This document shows, piece after piece, positions 20,449 to 29,156 of a stretch of 64,000 nt of DNA. Source of the DNA: Variovorax sp. Root473. GTDB lineage: Bacteria; Pseudomonadota; Gammaproteobacteria; Burkholderiales; Burkholderiaceae_C. The stretch is from NCBI RefSeq assembly GCF_001426505.1, contig NZ_LMEV01000016.1:1-64000 (forward strand), in the 5' to 3' direction. The number at the start of each line of letters is the position of its first letter. The first letter of the stretch is position 1. Under the pieces are notes generated by a model. The model worked only from the letters and a program-made list of their open reading frames with translations. It ran no database searches and had not been told where the DNA came from. The position numbers were made by a program, and so were the translations under genes.

Positions 20449-20492
20449 CTTCCCGGGGCCGGACCGAGACCCGGCCTCGGAACTCAAGAAGA

Positions 20493-21263
20493 TCAGCGAG
20501 CGTGCGTAACGCCCCCGTCCACCACAAGCGTAGACCCCATCACATAGTCCCCAGCCCGAGAGGCCAGGTAGATAGCGGCACCAGCCATATCTTCGGGAGT
20601 ACCAATGCGCCCAGCAGGAATCCGTCCCTTGACCTCATCCCCGTGATCCCGCGCATCCTTGTTCATATCCGAAGCAAACGCCCCCGGAGCAATCGCACTG
20701 ACCACGATCCGATCCTGCGCCAACCGCAGCGCCATCCGCCGCGTCAACTGAATCAACCCCGCCTTGCTGGCCGCATAGGAGTACGTCTCCTGCGGATTCA
20801 CGGAAATCCCGTCGATGGAAGCGATGTTGATCACCTTCGACAGATGATCCGTCGCCGCCTTCTTGAGCATCGGCGTCAGCGCCTTGGTCAAAAAGAAGGG
20901 CGTCTTGAGGTTCAGATCAACCACCTTGTCCCATCCACTCTCCGGAAACTCGTCATAAGGCGCCCCCCAGGCAGCCCCCGCGTTGTTGACCAGGATATCG
21001 AGCGACCCTTCATGCTTCGCATAAGCATCGACCAGCGCCTGCGCCCCTTCCACAGTCGACACATCAGCCGGCAGCGACACGCAATGCCCCAAAGCCGACA
21101 GCTCCTTCGCCGTCTGATCGCACGCCGCAGCCTTGCGCGCCGAGATGTACACGCGCGCGCCCTGCGCCAGGAAGCCCTCGGCAATCATGCGGCCGATGCC
21201 GCGCGAGCCGCCGGTGATCAGGGCGCTGCGGCCCTTCAGCGAGAAGAGTTGGGTGGTGTCCAT
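20493..21263 (-). CDS. SDR-family NAD(P)-dependent oxidoreductase
   Basis: 256-aa classical short-chain dehydrogenase/reductase. Cofactor motif TGGSRGIG (residues 18-25), NNAG near residue 95, and the Ser...Tyr-x3-Lys catalytic group with YSYAASK near 165. SAIAPGAFASDM and GSTLVVDGG follow as in the FabG-like group. The start has AGGAGAC 9 nt upstream. Substrate unknown; the closest general class is 3-oxoacyl reductase or alcohol dehydrogenase-like SDR. It stands alone between the convergent YgjP-like gene and the pseudouridine synthase. Third-position usage shifts from C-rich at its 5' end to G/T-richer in its middle. Confidence 0.88.
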   Translation of the reverse strand: MDTTQLFSLKGRSALITGGSRGIGRMIAEGFLAQGARVYISARKAAACDQTAKELSALGHCVSLPADVSTVEGAQALVDAYAKHEGSLDILVNNAGAAWGAPYDEFPESGWDKVVDLNLKTPFFLTKALTPMLKKAATDHLSKVINIASIDGISVNPQETYSYAASKAGLIQLTRRMALRLAQDRIVVSAIAPGAFASDMNKDARDHGDEVKGRIPAGRIGTPEDMAGAAIYLASRAGDYVMGSTLVVDGGVTHAR

Positions 21264-21350
21264 GTGCGTTTGTCTCCTGGATGGTGAAAAAGGGAAAGTC
21301 GATTCCCGTCAGGAGAAAGCTTAGTGCGCGATCTGCCCGCGCGGCGTCAC

Positions 21351-22271
21351 CTAGGCGGCAGCAGGCAGCGCCAGCCGGCGGGGGCTCTCGAAGGTGCGCG
21401 GGGCGCCGCTCAGCGGGTCGATGAAGGCCAGCGACCGGGCCAGCAGTTGCAATGGCTTGTTGAAGTCGTCGATCCCCGCCGGCTGCAGCGTGGGATAGAA
21501 CGGGTCGTTCACGATCGGCAAACCCAGCGCCTGGCAATGCACGCGCAACTGGTGCTTGCGGCCGGTGACGGGCGAAAGCTCCAGCAGCGCATGGCCGTCG
21601 CGCGCCTCGCGCAGCACGATGCGGGTCTCGGAGTTCGGCTCGCCGGGCGCTTCGCGCATGCGCATGAAGTGATCGTCGTCCACCAGCCGGCTGCGGTACA
21701 CGGCGGGCACCGACGACACGCCCTCGTGCCACGGCACCACAGCCTCGTAGTGCTTGTCGATGCGCCGCTCGGGGAACATCGCCTGGTAGAGGCCGCGCGT
21801 CTCGCGGCGCACCGAGAACAGCACCAGGCCCGAGGTGTTGCGGTCGATGCGGTGCAGCGGCACGAGGTCGTCCAGGCCGAGCTTGCGCTTCAGCCGCACC
21901 AGCAGACTCTGCTGCACATACTTTCCAGTGGGCGTGACGGGCACGAAGGGCGGCTTGTCGACCACGACGAGGTCATCGTCCTGGTGCAGCACCCGTTCTT
22001 CGAAGGGGATGGGGGTCTCGGCGTCGAGCGCGCGGTAGTAGTACACGCGCAGCGGCGATTCATAACGGCGCGTGGCGGTGACGGGCACGCCGTGCTCATC
22101 ACACACGTCGTTCGCTTCAATGCGCGAAAGCCAGGCCTCGCGCGAGATGGCGGGAAAACGCTCGACGAGAAACTCGGCGATGGTGGACCAGGGACCCTGC
22201 GACAGCGCAACGCAGCTCGGGCTCACGCCGTCGCGCGTGGGCATGGGGACGACGAAGCGGGGGCGCGTCAT
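21351..22271 (-). CDS. RluA-family pseudouridine synthase
   Basis: 306-aa RNA-modifying enzyme of the RluA/RsuA superfamily that isomerises uridine to pseudouridine. The catalytic motif is PLHRIDRNTSGLVLFS, with the essential Asp in HRIDRNTSG, and the later GRKHQLRVHCQALGLPIVND block is the conserved KL motif region. The N-terminal 80 residues are not a clear S4 domain. The precise RNA target cannot be read off. Its ATG overlaps the stop of the LRR-kinase gene by 4 nt (ATGA), so it is translated from the same message. Confidence 0.92.
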   Translation of the reverse strand: MTRPRFVVPMPTRDGVSPSCVALSQGPWSTIAEFLVERFPAISREAWLSRIEANDVCDEHGVPVTATRRYESPLRVYYYRALDAETPIPFEERVLHQDDDLVVVDKPPFVPVTPTGKYVQQSLLVRLKRKLGLDDLVPLHRIDRNTSGLVLFSVRRETRGLYQAMFPERRIDKHYEAVVPWHEGVSSVPAVYRSRLVDDDHFMRMREAPGEPNSETRIVLREARDGHALLELSPVTGRKHQLRVHCQALGLPIVNDPFYPTLQPAGIDDFNKPLQLLARSLAFIDPLSGAPRTFESPRRLALPAAA

Positions 22272-23581
22272 GGCGCGGCGGCGTCCAGCACCGACAGCAC
22301 CTCGGCGAACAATGGTCGTGCCGCCACTTCAGGCTGCAGGCAGCGCGCCGCGAGCGTGGTCAGAGGTGAAGACGCCGCATCGACGCAGCGCTCGGCCAGC
22401 TCTTCGAGCAGGCAGCCGAAGGCGCGCATCTCCACGCCTTGCAGCGCCTTCGCGTGCGCGGGGTCGAGCGCGGCGGTCATCCAGGCCGCGCCGAAGTCGC
22501 CGAGCCGCCCGCCGTCCTGCGCGTGCCACAGGATGTTGTGGGCGTACAGGTCACCGTGCAGCAAGCCGCGCCCATGCAGGTGCGCCATGGCCGCCGCGAT
22601 GTCGCGCGCGATGCGCAGGGCGGTGCCGGCCGACCAGCGTGCCTCGTCGGCATAGACATCGCGGGTGCACGAGGCCAGGCTCGGCGGGCCGGCCAGGGTG
22701 GTGAACGACGGCGGCACCAGCGCCATCACCAGGCCTTCGGTGCCGTCGGGATGGCCGTCGATGCGGCCTTGCGCGGCGATCAGCGTCGGGTGTGCGCCGG
22801 CCGCGATACAGGCGGCCATCTCGCTGTGCGGCCAGCCGTCGCTGGTGACGGCGCCCTTGAACAGCTTGACGGCCACGGGCTGCGCGGCGCCATCGTGCGT
22901 GGCCAGCGTGGCGCGGTGGATCACGCCCGAGGCGCCTTCACCGAGCTTCGGACCGAGCGTCAGGTCGCGCCACGCGACGTGCGGCACGGTGGGCGCGTCG
23001 ATGGCGGCGTCTTCGATCGGCGCATCGAACGGATTGCCCGCGCAGGCCAGCCAGGCCAGGCGCGACAGGGTGGGCAGCCACTCGGGTAGCACCTCGAAGC
23101 GGTTGGCCGACAGGCGCAGCAGCTCGATCTGCTGGCAGCGGACGACCGATGGCGGCAGCGCGCGCAGGCGGTTGCCGGCCAGCATCAGCTTCTGCATGCG
23201 CGTGCAGTCGCCGAGCGTGTCGGGCAATGCCTCGATGGCGTTGTCGGTGAGGATCAACCAGCGCAGCGAGGGCGGTAGTGCCTCGGCGGGCACGTGGGCG
23301 ATGCGGTTGGCCTTGAAGCCCACGATGTCGAGCTGGCGGCACTGGCCGATGGACGCCGGCAGTTCGGTGAAACGGTTGTCGGAGCAGAACAGCACGCGCA
23401 GCCGGTGCAGCTGGCCGAGGTCGTCGGGCAGCGCACTGAGCGCATTGCCCGTGAGGTTCAGCGTTTCGAGGGTGTCGGCGAGCGCAAAGATCTCGCGCGG
23501 GAACTCGGTGAGTCCGCACGAGAGGTCCAGTCGTCGTGCGCCAGCCAGCCGGCCGGCGCGCAGCTCAGCCAGCGTGTCCAT
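22268..23581 (-). CDS. Leucine-rich repeat protein fused to a protein kinase domain
   Basis: 437-aa protein in two parts. Residues about 15-180 are seven or so leucine-rich repeats of the LPxxL type (LETLNLTGNALSALPDDLG and following), with no signal peptide, so cytoplasmic. Residues about 190-437 are a small Ser/Thr-type kinase with a glycine loop (KLGEGASGVIH), VAVKLF Lys, catalytic loop LLHGDLYAHNILWH and LGDFGAAW. All key catalytic residues are kept. Similar LRR-kinases exist in Pseudomonas and relatives but I know of no settled role. The 4-nt overlap with the downstream pseudouridine synthase ties their expression. Substrate unknown. Confidence 0.88.
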   Translation of the reverse strand: MDTLAELRAGRLAGARRLDLSCGLTEFPREIFALADTLETLNLTGNALSALPDDLGQLHRLRVLFCSDNRFTELPASIGQCRQLDIVGFKANRIAHVPAEALPPSLRWLILTDNAIEALPDTLGDCTRMQKLMLAGNRLRALPPSVVRCQQIELLRLSANRFEVLPEWLPTLSRLAWLACAGNPFDAPIEDAAIDAPTVPHVAWRDLTLGPKLGEGASGVIHRATLATHDGAAQPVAVKLFKGAVTSDGWPHSEMAACIAAGAHPTLIAAQGRIDGHPDGTEGLVMALVPPSFTTLAGPPSLASCTRDVYADEARWSAGTALRIARDIAAAMAHLHGRGLLHGDLYAHNILWHAQDGGRLGDFGAAWMTAALDPAHAKALQGVEMRAFGCLLEELAERCVDAASSPLTTLAARCLQPEVAARPLFAEVLSVLDAAAP

Positions 23582-23590
23582 GGGGGAAGT

Positions 23591-24664
23591 CTACCCAGCC
23601 GGGCCTGCCCCGGCGCCGAAGCGGTAGATGCCGTCGGCGTCGAGCGTGCGCTTCACCTGCCCCGAGAACCACAGCAGGTGCAGGTGGGCCACGGTTTCGC
23701 CCATGGCGAAGGTGATCTGGTGCAGGTCGAGCTCGCGCTTGAACAGGATCGGCAGGCCCTCCGACGCCGTGATCGGCCGCGCCAGGCAGGCTTCGAGCAG
23801 CTCGGCCAGGCGGTCGCGGTGGTGCTCCTGCAGCTGGTCGACGCGGCGGTGGATGCCGGTGAAGGGCTTGCCGTGCGAGGGCAGGCCCAGCGTGTCGGCC
23901 GGCAGGGCCTTGAACTTGTCGATGCTGTCCAGGAACAGGCGCAGCGAATTGGCCTCGGGCTCGCCCGCGTGCACGCTCACGTTGGTCGAGATGCGCGGCA
24001 GCATCATGTCGCCGCCCAGCAGCAGCCTGGGCTCGGCGCAGTACAGCGCGATGTGCTCGGGCGCGTGGCCGTAGCCGCTGATGCAGCGCCACTCGCACCC
24101 GCCGATGGTGACGATGTCACCGTCCATCATGCGCACGTAGCGGTCGGGCACGGCAGGCACCATGTTCGTGTAGTAGCTGGTGCGCGCGCGGATCTTGGCG
24201 ATCGACTCGGGATTGCTCAGCCCGTGCGAGACGAAGAAGTCGGCCGCCGCATCGCCGCCCGCGAGCGTGTCGCCGGCGCTGCACAGCACGCGCGCCACGT
24301 GGTAGTCGGTGGCGCTGATCCACAGCGGCACGTTCCAGCGCTGGCACAGCCAGTCGGCCAGGCCGATGTGGTCGGGGTGCATGTGGGTCACGATCACGCG
24401 CAGGATCGGCAGGCCCTGCAGCTGCGTCTCGAAGATCTGCTCCCACTGCGCGCGGGCCTCGTCGTGCGCGATGCAGCAGTCGACCACCGTCCAGCCCTCG
24501 ACGCCGTCGATCGTGTCGCGCAGCAGCCAGAGATTGATGTGGTCCAGCGCAAAGGGCAGCCGCATGCGGATCCAGCGCACGCCGGGCGCGACTTCCAGTG
24601 CTTCGCCGGCGGCGGGCAGGGTGTCGCCCAGGGGGTAGTGGAGTTCGCGTTCGAGGAGGTTCAT
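23591..24664 (-). CDS. MBL-fold metallo-hydrolase (LACTB2/glyoxalase II-like)
   Basis: 357-aa hydrolase with the zinc motif THMHPDHIGLADW (near residue 108), GHAPEHIALY near residue 205, LLGGDMMLPRIS and GLPSHGKPFTGIH, plus a C-terminal winged-helix-like tail of about 100 residues with the HLHLL segment. This architecture matches the group of MBL hydrolases found beside acyl-CoA genes in betaproteobacteria. Substrate is not known; thioesters are a reasonable guess. The gene diverges from the LiuR-like regulator. A 20-bp perfect palindrome sits 8 nt upstream of its ATG, where a bound regulator would block transcription or translation initiation. Confidence 0.88.
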   Translation of the reverse strand: MNLLERELHYPLGDTLPAAGEALEVAPGVRWIRMRLPFALDHINLWLLRDTIDGVEGWTVVDCCIAHDEARAQWEQIFETQLQGLPILRVIVTHMHPDHIGLADWLCQRWNVPLWISATDYHVARVLCSAGDTLAGGDAAADFFVSHGLSNPESIAKIRARTSYYTNMVPAVPDRYVRMMDGDIVTIGGCEWRCISGYGHAPEHIALYCAEPRLLLGGDMMLPRISTNVSVHAGEPEANSLRLFLDSIDKFKALPADTLGLPSHGKPFTGIHRRVDQLQEHHRDRLAELLEACLARPITASEGLPILFKRELDLHQITFAMGETVAHLHLLWFSGQVKRTLDADGIYRFGAGAGPAG

Positions 24665-24671
24665 GTATGAT

Positions 24672-24691
24672 TGACGTTTACGTAAACGTCA
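24672..24691. promoter_or_regulatory. 20-bp perfect palindrome, likely LiuR-type operator
   Basis: TGACGTTTACGTAAACGTCA is symmetrical over all 20 bases and lies between the MBL hydrolase ATG (24664) and the MerR-family start (24759). MerR-family regulators bind such dyads, and the core resembles the LiuR site consensus as I recall it. Position fits control of the hydrolase and self-control of the regulator. Confidence 0.75.
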
Positions 24692-24758
24692 TGGGTTGAG
24701 GCTTCATTGTAGAGAATGCGCCGCCAACCTGCTGTCGCCCCCGCAACCCTTGCCGCCC

Positions 24759-25202
24759 ATGCCCGCGCAGACCTTCACCATCAGCCAGCTCGCCAAGGAG
24801 TTCGACCTCACGACGCGCGCCATCCGCTTCTATGAAGACATGGGCCTGCTGTCGCCGGAGCGGGCCGGCTTGCAGCGCGTGTACAGCGCGCGCGACCGGG
24901 CACGGCTCACGCTCACGCTGCGCGCCAAGCGCCTGGGCCTGACGCTGGTCGAGGCGAAAGACATTCTGGACATGTACGACAGCCCGCGTGACACCGTGCC
25001 GCAGCTGGAAAAATTCCTGGGCGTGCTCGGCGCCCACCGCGCGCAGCTCGAGGCGCAACTGGCCGAATTGCAGGCCAACCTCGCCGAAGTGCGCGAGCAC
25101 GAAAAAAAGGGCCGCGCCACGCTGGCCAAGGCGCAGAAGGCCGCCCAGGCCGTCCAGGACGCCCGAGGCGGCGAATGCACGTCCGACACAACGACTCACT
25201 GA
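24759..25202 (+). CDS. liuR: MerR-family regulator, LiuR-like
   Basis: 147-aa MerR regulator. Residues 5-75 are the winged helix-turn-helix (FTISQLAKEFDLTTRAIRFY, then EDMGLLSPER); the rest is a coiled-coil dimerisation helix (LEAQLAELQANLAEVREHEKK). No metal-binding Cys cluster is present, which agrees with the LiuR subgroup that controls branched-chain amino acid and acyl-CoA catabolism. Residues at the N-terminus match LiuR of Pseudomonas closely. The start at 24759 is preferred over a TTG at 24696. It is 13 nt before the carbonic anhydrase gene. The liu genes themselves are 12 kb away next to an AraC regulator. Confidence 0.85.
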   Translation: MPAQTFTISQLAKEFDLTTRAIRFYEDMGLLSPERAGLQRVYSARDRARLTLTLRAKRLGLTLVEAKDILDMYDSPRDTVPQLEKFLGVLGAHRAQLEAQLAELQANLAEVREHEKKGRATLAKAQKAAQAVQDARGGECTSDTTTH

Positions 25203-25214
25203 CAATAGACCACC

Positions 25215-25949
25215 ATGCCCTCCGACAACCTCGACGACCTCTTTGCCCACAACCGCGCCTGGTCCGCCCAGATGGAACGTGACCGGCCCGGCTTCTTCAC
25301 CGGCCTCGTCAAGCAGCAGACGCCGCGCTACATGTGGATCGGCTGTTCCGACAGCCGCGTGCCGGCCAACCAGATCACCGGCCTGGAGCCGGGTGAGGTG
25401 TTCGTGCACCGCAACGTGGCCAACATCGTGGTGCACTCCGACCTCAACGCGCTCTCTGCGATCCAGTTCGCGGTCGAGCACCTGAAGGTCGAGCACATCA
25501 TGGTGGTCGGCCACTACGGCTGCGCCGGCGTGAAGGCTGCGCTCAGCGGCAAGCGCATCGGCCTGGCCGACAACTGGATCCGCCACATCCAGGACGTGCG
25601 CGACCGCCACAGCGTGATGCTCGACAGCCTGCCCGAAGACGTGCGCGTCGATGCGCTGTGCGAGCTCAACGTGGCCGAACAGGTGGTCAACGTGGCCGTC
25701 AGCACCGTCATGGTCGACGCCTGGGCGCGCGGCCAGAAGGTGCGCATCCACGGCTGGACCTTCGGCGTGCACGACGGCCTGCTGCAGGATCTCGGCCTGA
25801 GTGTCGAGGGCGACAAGCCGCTCGACGCCATCTACAAGGCCGCCGTGCAGCGCATCCGCTACAAGTGGAGCAAGCCGGCCGGCGCCTCGCCGTCGGCGCA
25901 GGCAGGTGCCGACGGTACCGAAGGCACCGAGACGCCGTCAGCGGCCTGA
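25215..25949 (+). CDS. can: Beta-class carbonic anhydrase
   Basis: 244-aa zinc enzyme interconverting CO2 and bicarbonate. Zinc ligands Cys44, His100 and Cys103 and the Asp46/Arg48 dyad are visible in GCSDSRVP and VVGHYGCAG. The C-terminal 20 residues (Ala/Ser/Gly-rich) extend past the usual domain. Bicarbonate supply would serve the biotin carboxylase of the leucine pathway among others, though that is inference. Starts 13 nt after the LiuR-like gene and is followed after 35 nt by aceK, so it could be part of that transcript. Confidence 0.95.
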   Translation: MPSDNLDDLFAHNRAWSAQMERDRPGFFTGLVKQQTPRYMWIGCSDSRVPANQITGLEPGEVFVHRNVANIVVHSDLNALSAIQFAVEHLKVEHIMVVGHYGCAGVKAALSGKRIGLADNWIRHIQDVRDRHSVMLDSLPEDVRVDALCELNVAEQVVNVAVSTVMVDAWARGQKVRIHGWTFGVHDGLLQDLGLSVEGDKPLDAIYKAAVQRIRYKWSKPAGASPSAQAGADGTEGTETPSAA

Positions 25950-25984
25950 GCGAATCCGCCGCTGCCATCGCCGGTACCGTTGTC

Positions 25985-27805
25985 ATGTTCCCGCAGCGCC
26001 TCGATTCGCCGCTGGCCTACGACATCGCGAAGGCGATGATCGACGGGTTCAACCGGCACTACCGGTTGTTCCGCGCCGAGTCGGCGCGTGCCAAGCACCG
26101 CTTCGAGACCGCCGACTGGCACGGCCAGCAGCGCGCCCAGCGCGAGCGCATCGAGTTCTACGACCTGCGCGTGAACGAGGCGGTGGCCCGGCTCGAAAAG
26201 GAGTTCAAGGCCGGCGACCAGCCGATGGAGGTCTGGCACCAGGTCAAGCTGCATTTCATCGGCCTGCTGGTGAACCACCACCAGCCCGAACTGGCCGAGA
26301 GCTTCTTCAACTCGGTCACCACGAAGATCCTGCACCGGGCCTACTTCCAGAACGACTTCATCTTCGTGCGCCCGGCCATCAGCACCGAGTACATCGAGCC
26401 GCGCGGCGCACCCACTTACCGGCCGTACTACCCCTCGCAGGCCACGCTGCCCGAGGTCATCGAGCAGATGCTCGACGATTTCGCGCTGCAGGGCAGCTAC
26501 GCCAACAAGCGGCGCGACGCCGAGCGCGTGGCGCACGTCATCCTGAACCGCTTTCACCAGGTCAAGCTGCGCGCCAACTTTCAGCTGCAGGTGCTGTCGG
26601 GCTTGTTCTACCGGAACAAGGGCGCCTACGTGGTCGGCAAGATCATGAACGGCTTCACCGAGATCCCGTTCTCGCTGCCCATCCTGCACGACGTCCACGG
26701 CAAGTTCTACATCGATGCGGCGCTGTTCGGCGAAGACGACCTGCAGATGCTGTTCAGCTTTGCGCGCGCCTACTTCATGGTCGACATGGAAGTGCCCTCC
26801 GCCTGGGTGCAGTTCCTGCGCTCGCTCATGCCGCGCAAGCCCCGCGCCGAAATCTACAACGCGCTGGGCCTGGCCAAGCAGGGCAAGACACTCTTCTATC
26901 GCGACTTTCTTTCGCACCTGAACTATTCGAGCGACCGCTTTCGCATCGCGCCCGGCATCAAGGGCATGGTCATGCTGGTGTTCGACCTGCCCTCGTTTCC
27001 GTTCGTGTTCAAGGTCATCAAGGACTTCTATCCGCCGCAGAAGGACACCACGCGTGAGCAGATCAAGGGCAAGTACATGCTCGTGAAGCAGCACGACCGC
27101 GTGGGCCGCATGGCCGACACGCTCGAGTACAGCAAGGTGGGTTTTCCGCTCGACCGCTTCGAGCCCGAGCTCATCGAAGAGATCCGCAAGTTCGCGCCCA
27201 GCCAGCTCGAGATCGGCGACCGCGACGGCAACGGGGAGATGGAGGTCGTGCTCAAGCACGTCTACATCGAGCGCCGCATGATCCCGCTGAACATCTACCT
27301 GCAGGAAGCCTTCGACACGCTGGCCCATCCCGAGAGCCCGGCGCAGGCCCGGCGCGCGAAGGAGCAGCTGGAGCATGCGGTCGTCGAGTACGGCAACGCG
27401 ATCAAGGACATGGTGGCCGCCAACATCTTCCCCGGCGACATGCTGTGGAAGAACTTCGGCGTCACGCGTGGCGGCAAGGTCGTGTTCTACGACTACGACG
27501 AAATCGAATACGTCACCGACTGCAAGTTCCGCAAGGTGCCCACGCCGCGCAACGAGGAAGACGAGATGAGCGGCGAGGTCTGGTATTCGGTCGGCCCGAA
27601 AGACGTGTTCCCCGAGACCTTCGAGCCGTTCCTGCTCGGCAACAGCGACGTGCGCGCCGCCTTCATGGCGCACCACGCCGACCTGCTCGACGCCGCCTTC
27701 TGGCAGCACCACAAGGAACGCATCCAGGCCGGCCAGATGCTCGATGTGTTCCCGTACGAAGAGTCGCAACGCTTCCAGCACGAAGGCCACGCGACGCATT
27801 TCTGA
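25985..27805 (+). CDS. aceK: Isocitrate dehydrogenase kinase/phosphatase
   Basis: 606-aa bifunctional enzyme that phosphorylates and dephosphorylates isocitrate dehydrogenase and so sets the split between the TCA cycle and the glyoxylate bypass. Recognisable parts include [56 protein letters not shown] (kinase core) and [22 protein letters not shown] (catalytic loop and Asp). Length is slightly above the 578 aa of E. coli. The ATG at 25985 is taken because it agrees with the family start; upstream codons are the carbonic anhydrase tail in another frame. aceA/aceB are not next to it here. Acetyl-CoA from the leucine route makes the bypass relevant. Confidence 0.96.
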   Translation: MFPQRLDSPLAYDIAKAMIDGFNRHYRLFRAESARAKHRFETADWHGQQRAQRERIEFYDLRVNEAVARLEKEFKAGDQPMEVWHQVKLHFIGLLVNHHQPELAESFFNSVTTKILHRAYFQNDFIFVRPAISTEYIEPRGAPTYRPYYPSQATLPEVIEQMLDDFALQGSYANKRRDAERVAHVILNRFHQVKLRANFQLQVLSGLFYRNKGAYVVGKIMNGFTEIPFSLPILHDVHGKFYIDAALFGEDDLQMLFSFARAYFMVDMEVPSAWVQFLRSLMPRKPRAEIYNALGLAKQGKTLFYRDFLSHLNYSSDRFRIAPGIKGMVMLVFDLPSFPFVFKVIKDFYPPQKDTTREQIKGKYMLVKQHDRVGRMADTLEYSKVGFPLDRFEPELIEEIRKFAPSQLEIGDRDGNGEMEVVLKHVYIERRMIPLNIYLQEAFDTLAHPESPAQARRAKEQLEHAVVEYGNAIKDMVAANIFPGDMLWKNFGVTRGGKVVFYDYDEIEYVTDCKFRKVPTPRNEEDEMSGEVWYSVGPKDVFPETFEPFLLGNSDVRAAFMAHHADLLDAAFWQHHKERIQAGQMLDVFPYEESQRFQHEGHATHF

Positions 27806-27880
27806 CCGCCCGTTTTTCGATTTCGATTTCGTTTCTGCTTCTTTTTTGACTTCACTTTCACATTCCTGAAGGAGACCTCC

Positions 27881-29065
27881 ATGTCCGAATCCATCGTCAT
27901 CGTCGGCGCCGCCCGCACCCCCATGGGCAGCTTCCAGAGCGATTTCTCGTCCCTCTCCGCGCACGACCTCGGCGGTACCGCGATCAAGGCGGCCGTCGAG
28001 CGCGCCGGCATCGCGCCCGAGAGCGTGGGTGAAGTGCTGTTCGGCAACTGCCTCATGGCCGGCCAGGGCCAGGCCCCGGCGCGCCAGGCGGCCTACAAGG
28101 GCGGCCTGCCCGACAGCGCGGGCGCCGTCACGCTCAGCAAGATGTGCGGCTCGGCCATGAAGGCCGCGATGCTCGCGCACGACCTGCTGCTGGCCGGCAC
28201 GCACGACGTGATCGTCGCGGGTGGCATGGAAAGCATGACCAACGCGCCCTACCTCATGCTCAAGGGCCGCGGCGGCTACCGCATGGGTCACGACAAGATC
28301 TATGACCACATGATGCTCGACGGCCTCGAAGACGCCTACCAGCCGGGCCGCTCGATGGGCACGTTCGGCGAAGACTGCGCCGCCAAGTACAACTTCACGC
28401 GCGAGCAGCAGGACGCCTTCGCCATCGCCAGCGTGCAGCGCGCCAAGGCCGCCACCGAATCGGGCGCCTTCAAGGACGAGATCACGCCCGTCACCGTCAA
28501 GGGCCGCGGCGGCGACACCGTCATCTCCATCGACGAAGGCCCGGGCAAGGTCAAGCTCGACAAGATCCCCACGCTCAAGTCCGCGTTCAAGAAAGAAAAC
28601 GGCACCATCACCGCCGCATCGAGCTCGTCGATCAACGACGGCGCCGCGGCGCTGGTCATGATGACCGAGTCGCATGCGAAGAAGATCGGCGCCAAGCCGC
28701 TGGCGCGCATCGTCGGCCACGCCACGCACGCGCAGCAGCCCGAGTGGTTCTCCACCGCGCCGGTCGGCGCCGTCGAGAAGCTGTTCAAGAAGATCGGCTG
28801 GAGCGTGAAGGACGTCGACCTGTGGGAAGTGAACGAAGCTTTCGCCGTCGTGCCCATGGCGCTCATGCACGAGCTCGACGTGTCGCACGACATCGTCAAC
28901 GTGAACGGCGGCGCCTGCGCGCTGGGCCACCCCATCGGCGCCAGCGGCGCGCGCATCATGGTCACGCTGCTGCACGCGCTGAAGGCGCGCGGCAAGAAGC
29001 GCGGCGTCGCCACGCTGTGCATCGGCGGCGGCGAAGGCACCGCCGTCGCGCTCGAATTGCTATAA
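27881..29065 (+). CDS. Acetyl-CoA acetyltransferase (thiolase)
   Basis: 394-aa thiolase II. The nucleophile Cys89 lies in LSKMCGSAMKA, and the C-terminal residues are in GGACALGHPIGASGAR (His) and LCIGGGEGTAVALE (second Cys). NEAFAVV near residue 320 completes the active site. It can cleave acetoacetyl-CoA to two acetyl-CoA, which would finish leucine and fatty acid breakdown, or run in reverse for polyhydroxybutyrate. The start has GAAGGAG 7 nt upstream. The preceding 75 bp are unusually T-rich, with a GATTTC repeat, and may hold its promoter. A strong hairpin follows the stop. Confidence 0.94.
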   Translation: MSESIVIVGAARTPMGSFQSDFSSLSAHDLGGTAIKAAVERAGIAPESVGEVLFGNCLMAGQGQAPARQAAYKGGLPDSAGAVTLSKMCGSAMKAAMLAHDLLLAGTHDVIVAGGMESMTNAPYLMLKGRGGYRMGHDKIYDHMMLDGLEDAYQPGRSMGTFGEDCAAKYNFTREQQDAFAIASVQRAKAATESGAFKDEITPVTVKGRGGDTVISIDEGPGKVKLDKIPTLKSAFKKENGTITAASSSSINDGAAALVMMTESHAKKIGAKPLARIVGHATHAQQPEWFSTAPVGAVEKLFKKIGWSVKDVDLWEVNEAFAVVPMALMHELDVSHDIVNVNGGACALGHPIGASGARIMVTLLHALKARGKKRGVATLCIGGGEGTAVALELL

Positions 29066-29077
29066 CGCCAGGAGCCG

Positions 29078-29110
29078 CCGGCGCCCGGGAGAGGGCGCCG
29101 GCCGGTTTTC
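29078..29110 (+). terminator. Intrinsic terminator after thiolase
   Basis: GCCGGCGCCC (29078-29087) pairs perfectly with GGGCGCCGGC (29094-29103) around a 6-nt loop, and CGGTTTTCC follows. The stem is very strong and the T tract short. It lies 12 nt past the thiolase stop and separates it from the peptidase gene. Confidence 0.75.
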
Positions 29111-29156
29111 CACCCCGGACAGTTCAAACAAAACCATGCGTAGAGCAGGAGATTTC

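Noticed and set aside
25859..28975. A 1038-codon minus-strand frame across aceK and thiolase
   Set aside because: Antisense shadow of two well-supported genes; composition is the His/Arg/Val-rich pattern typical of such shadows.
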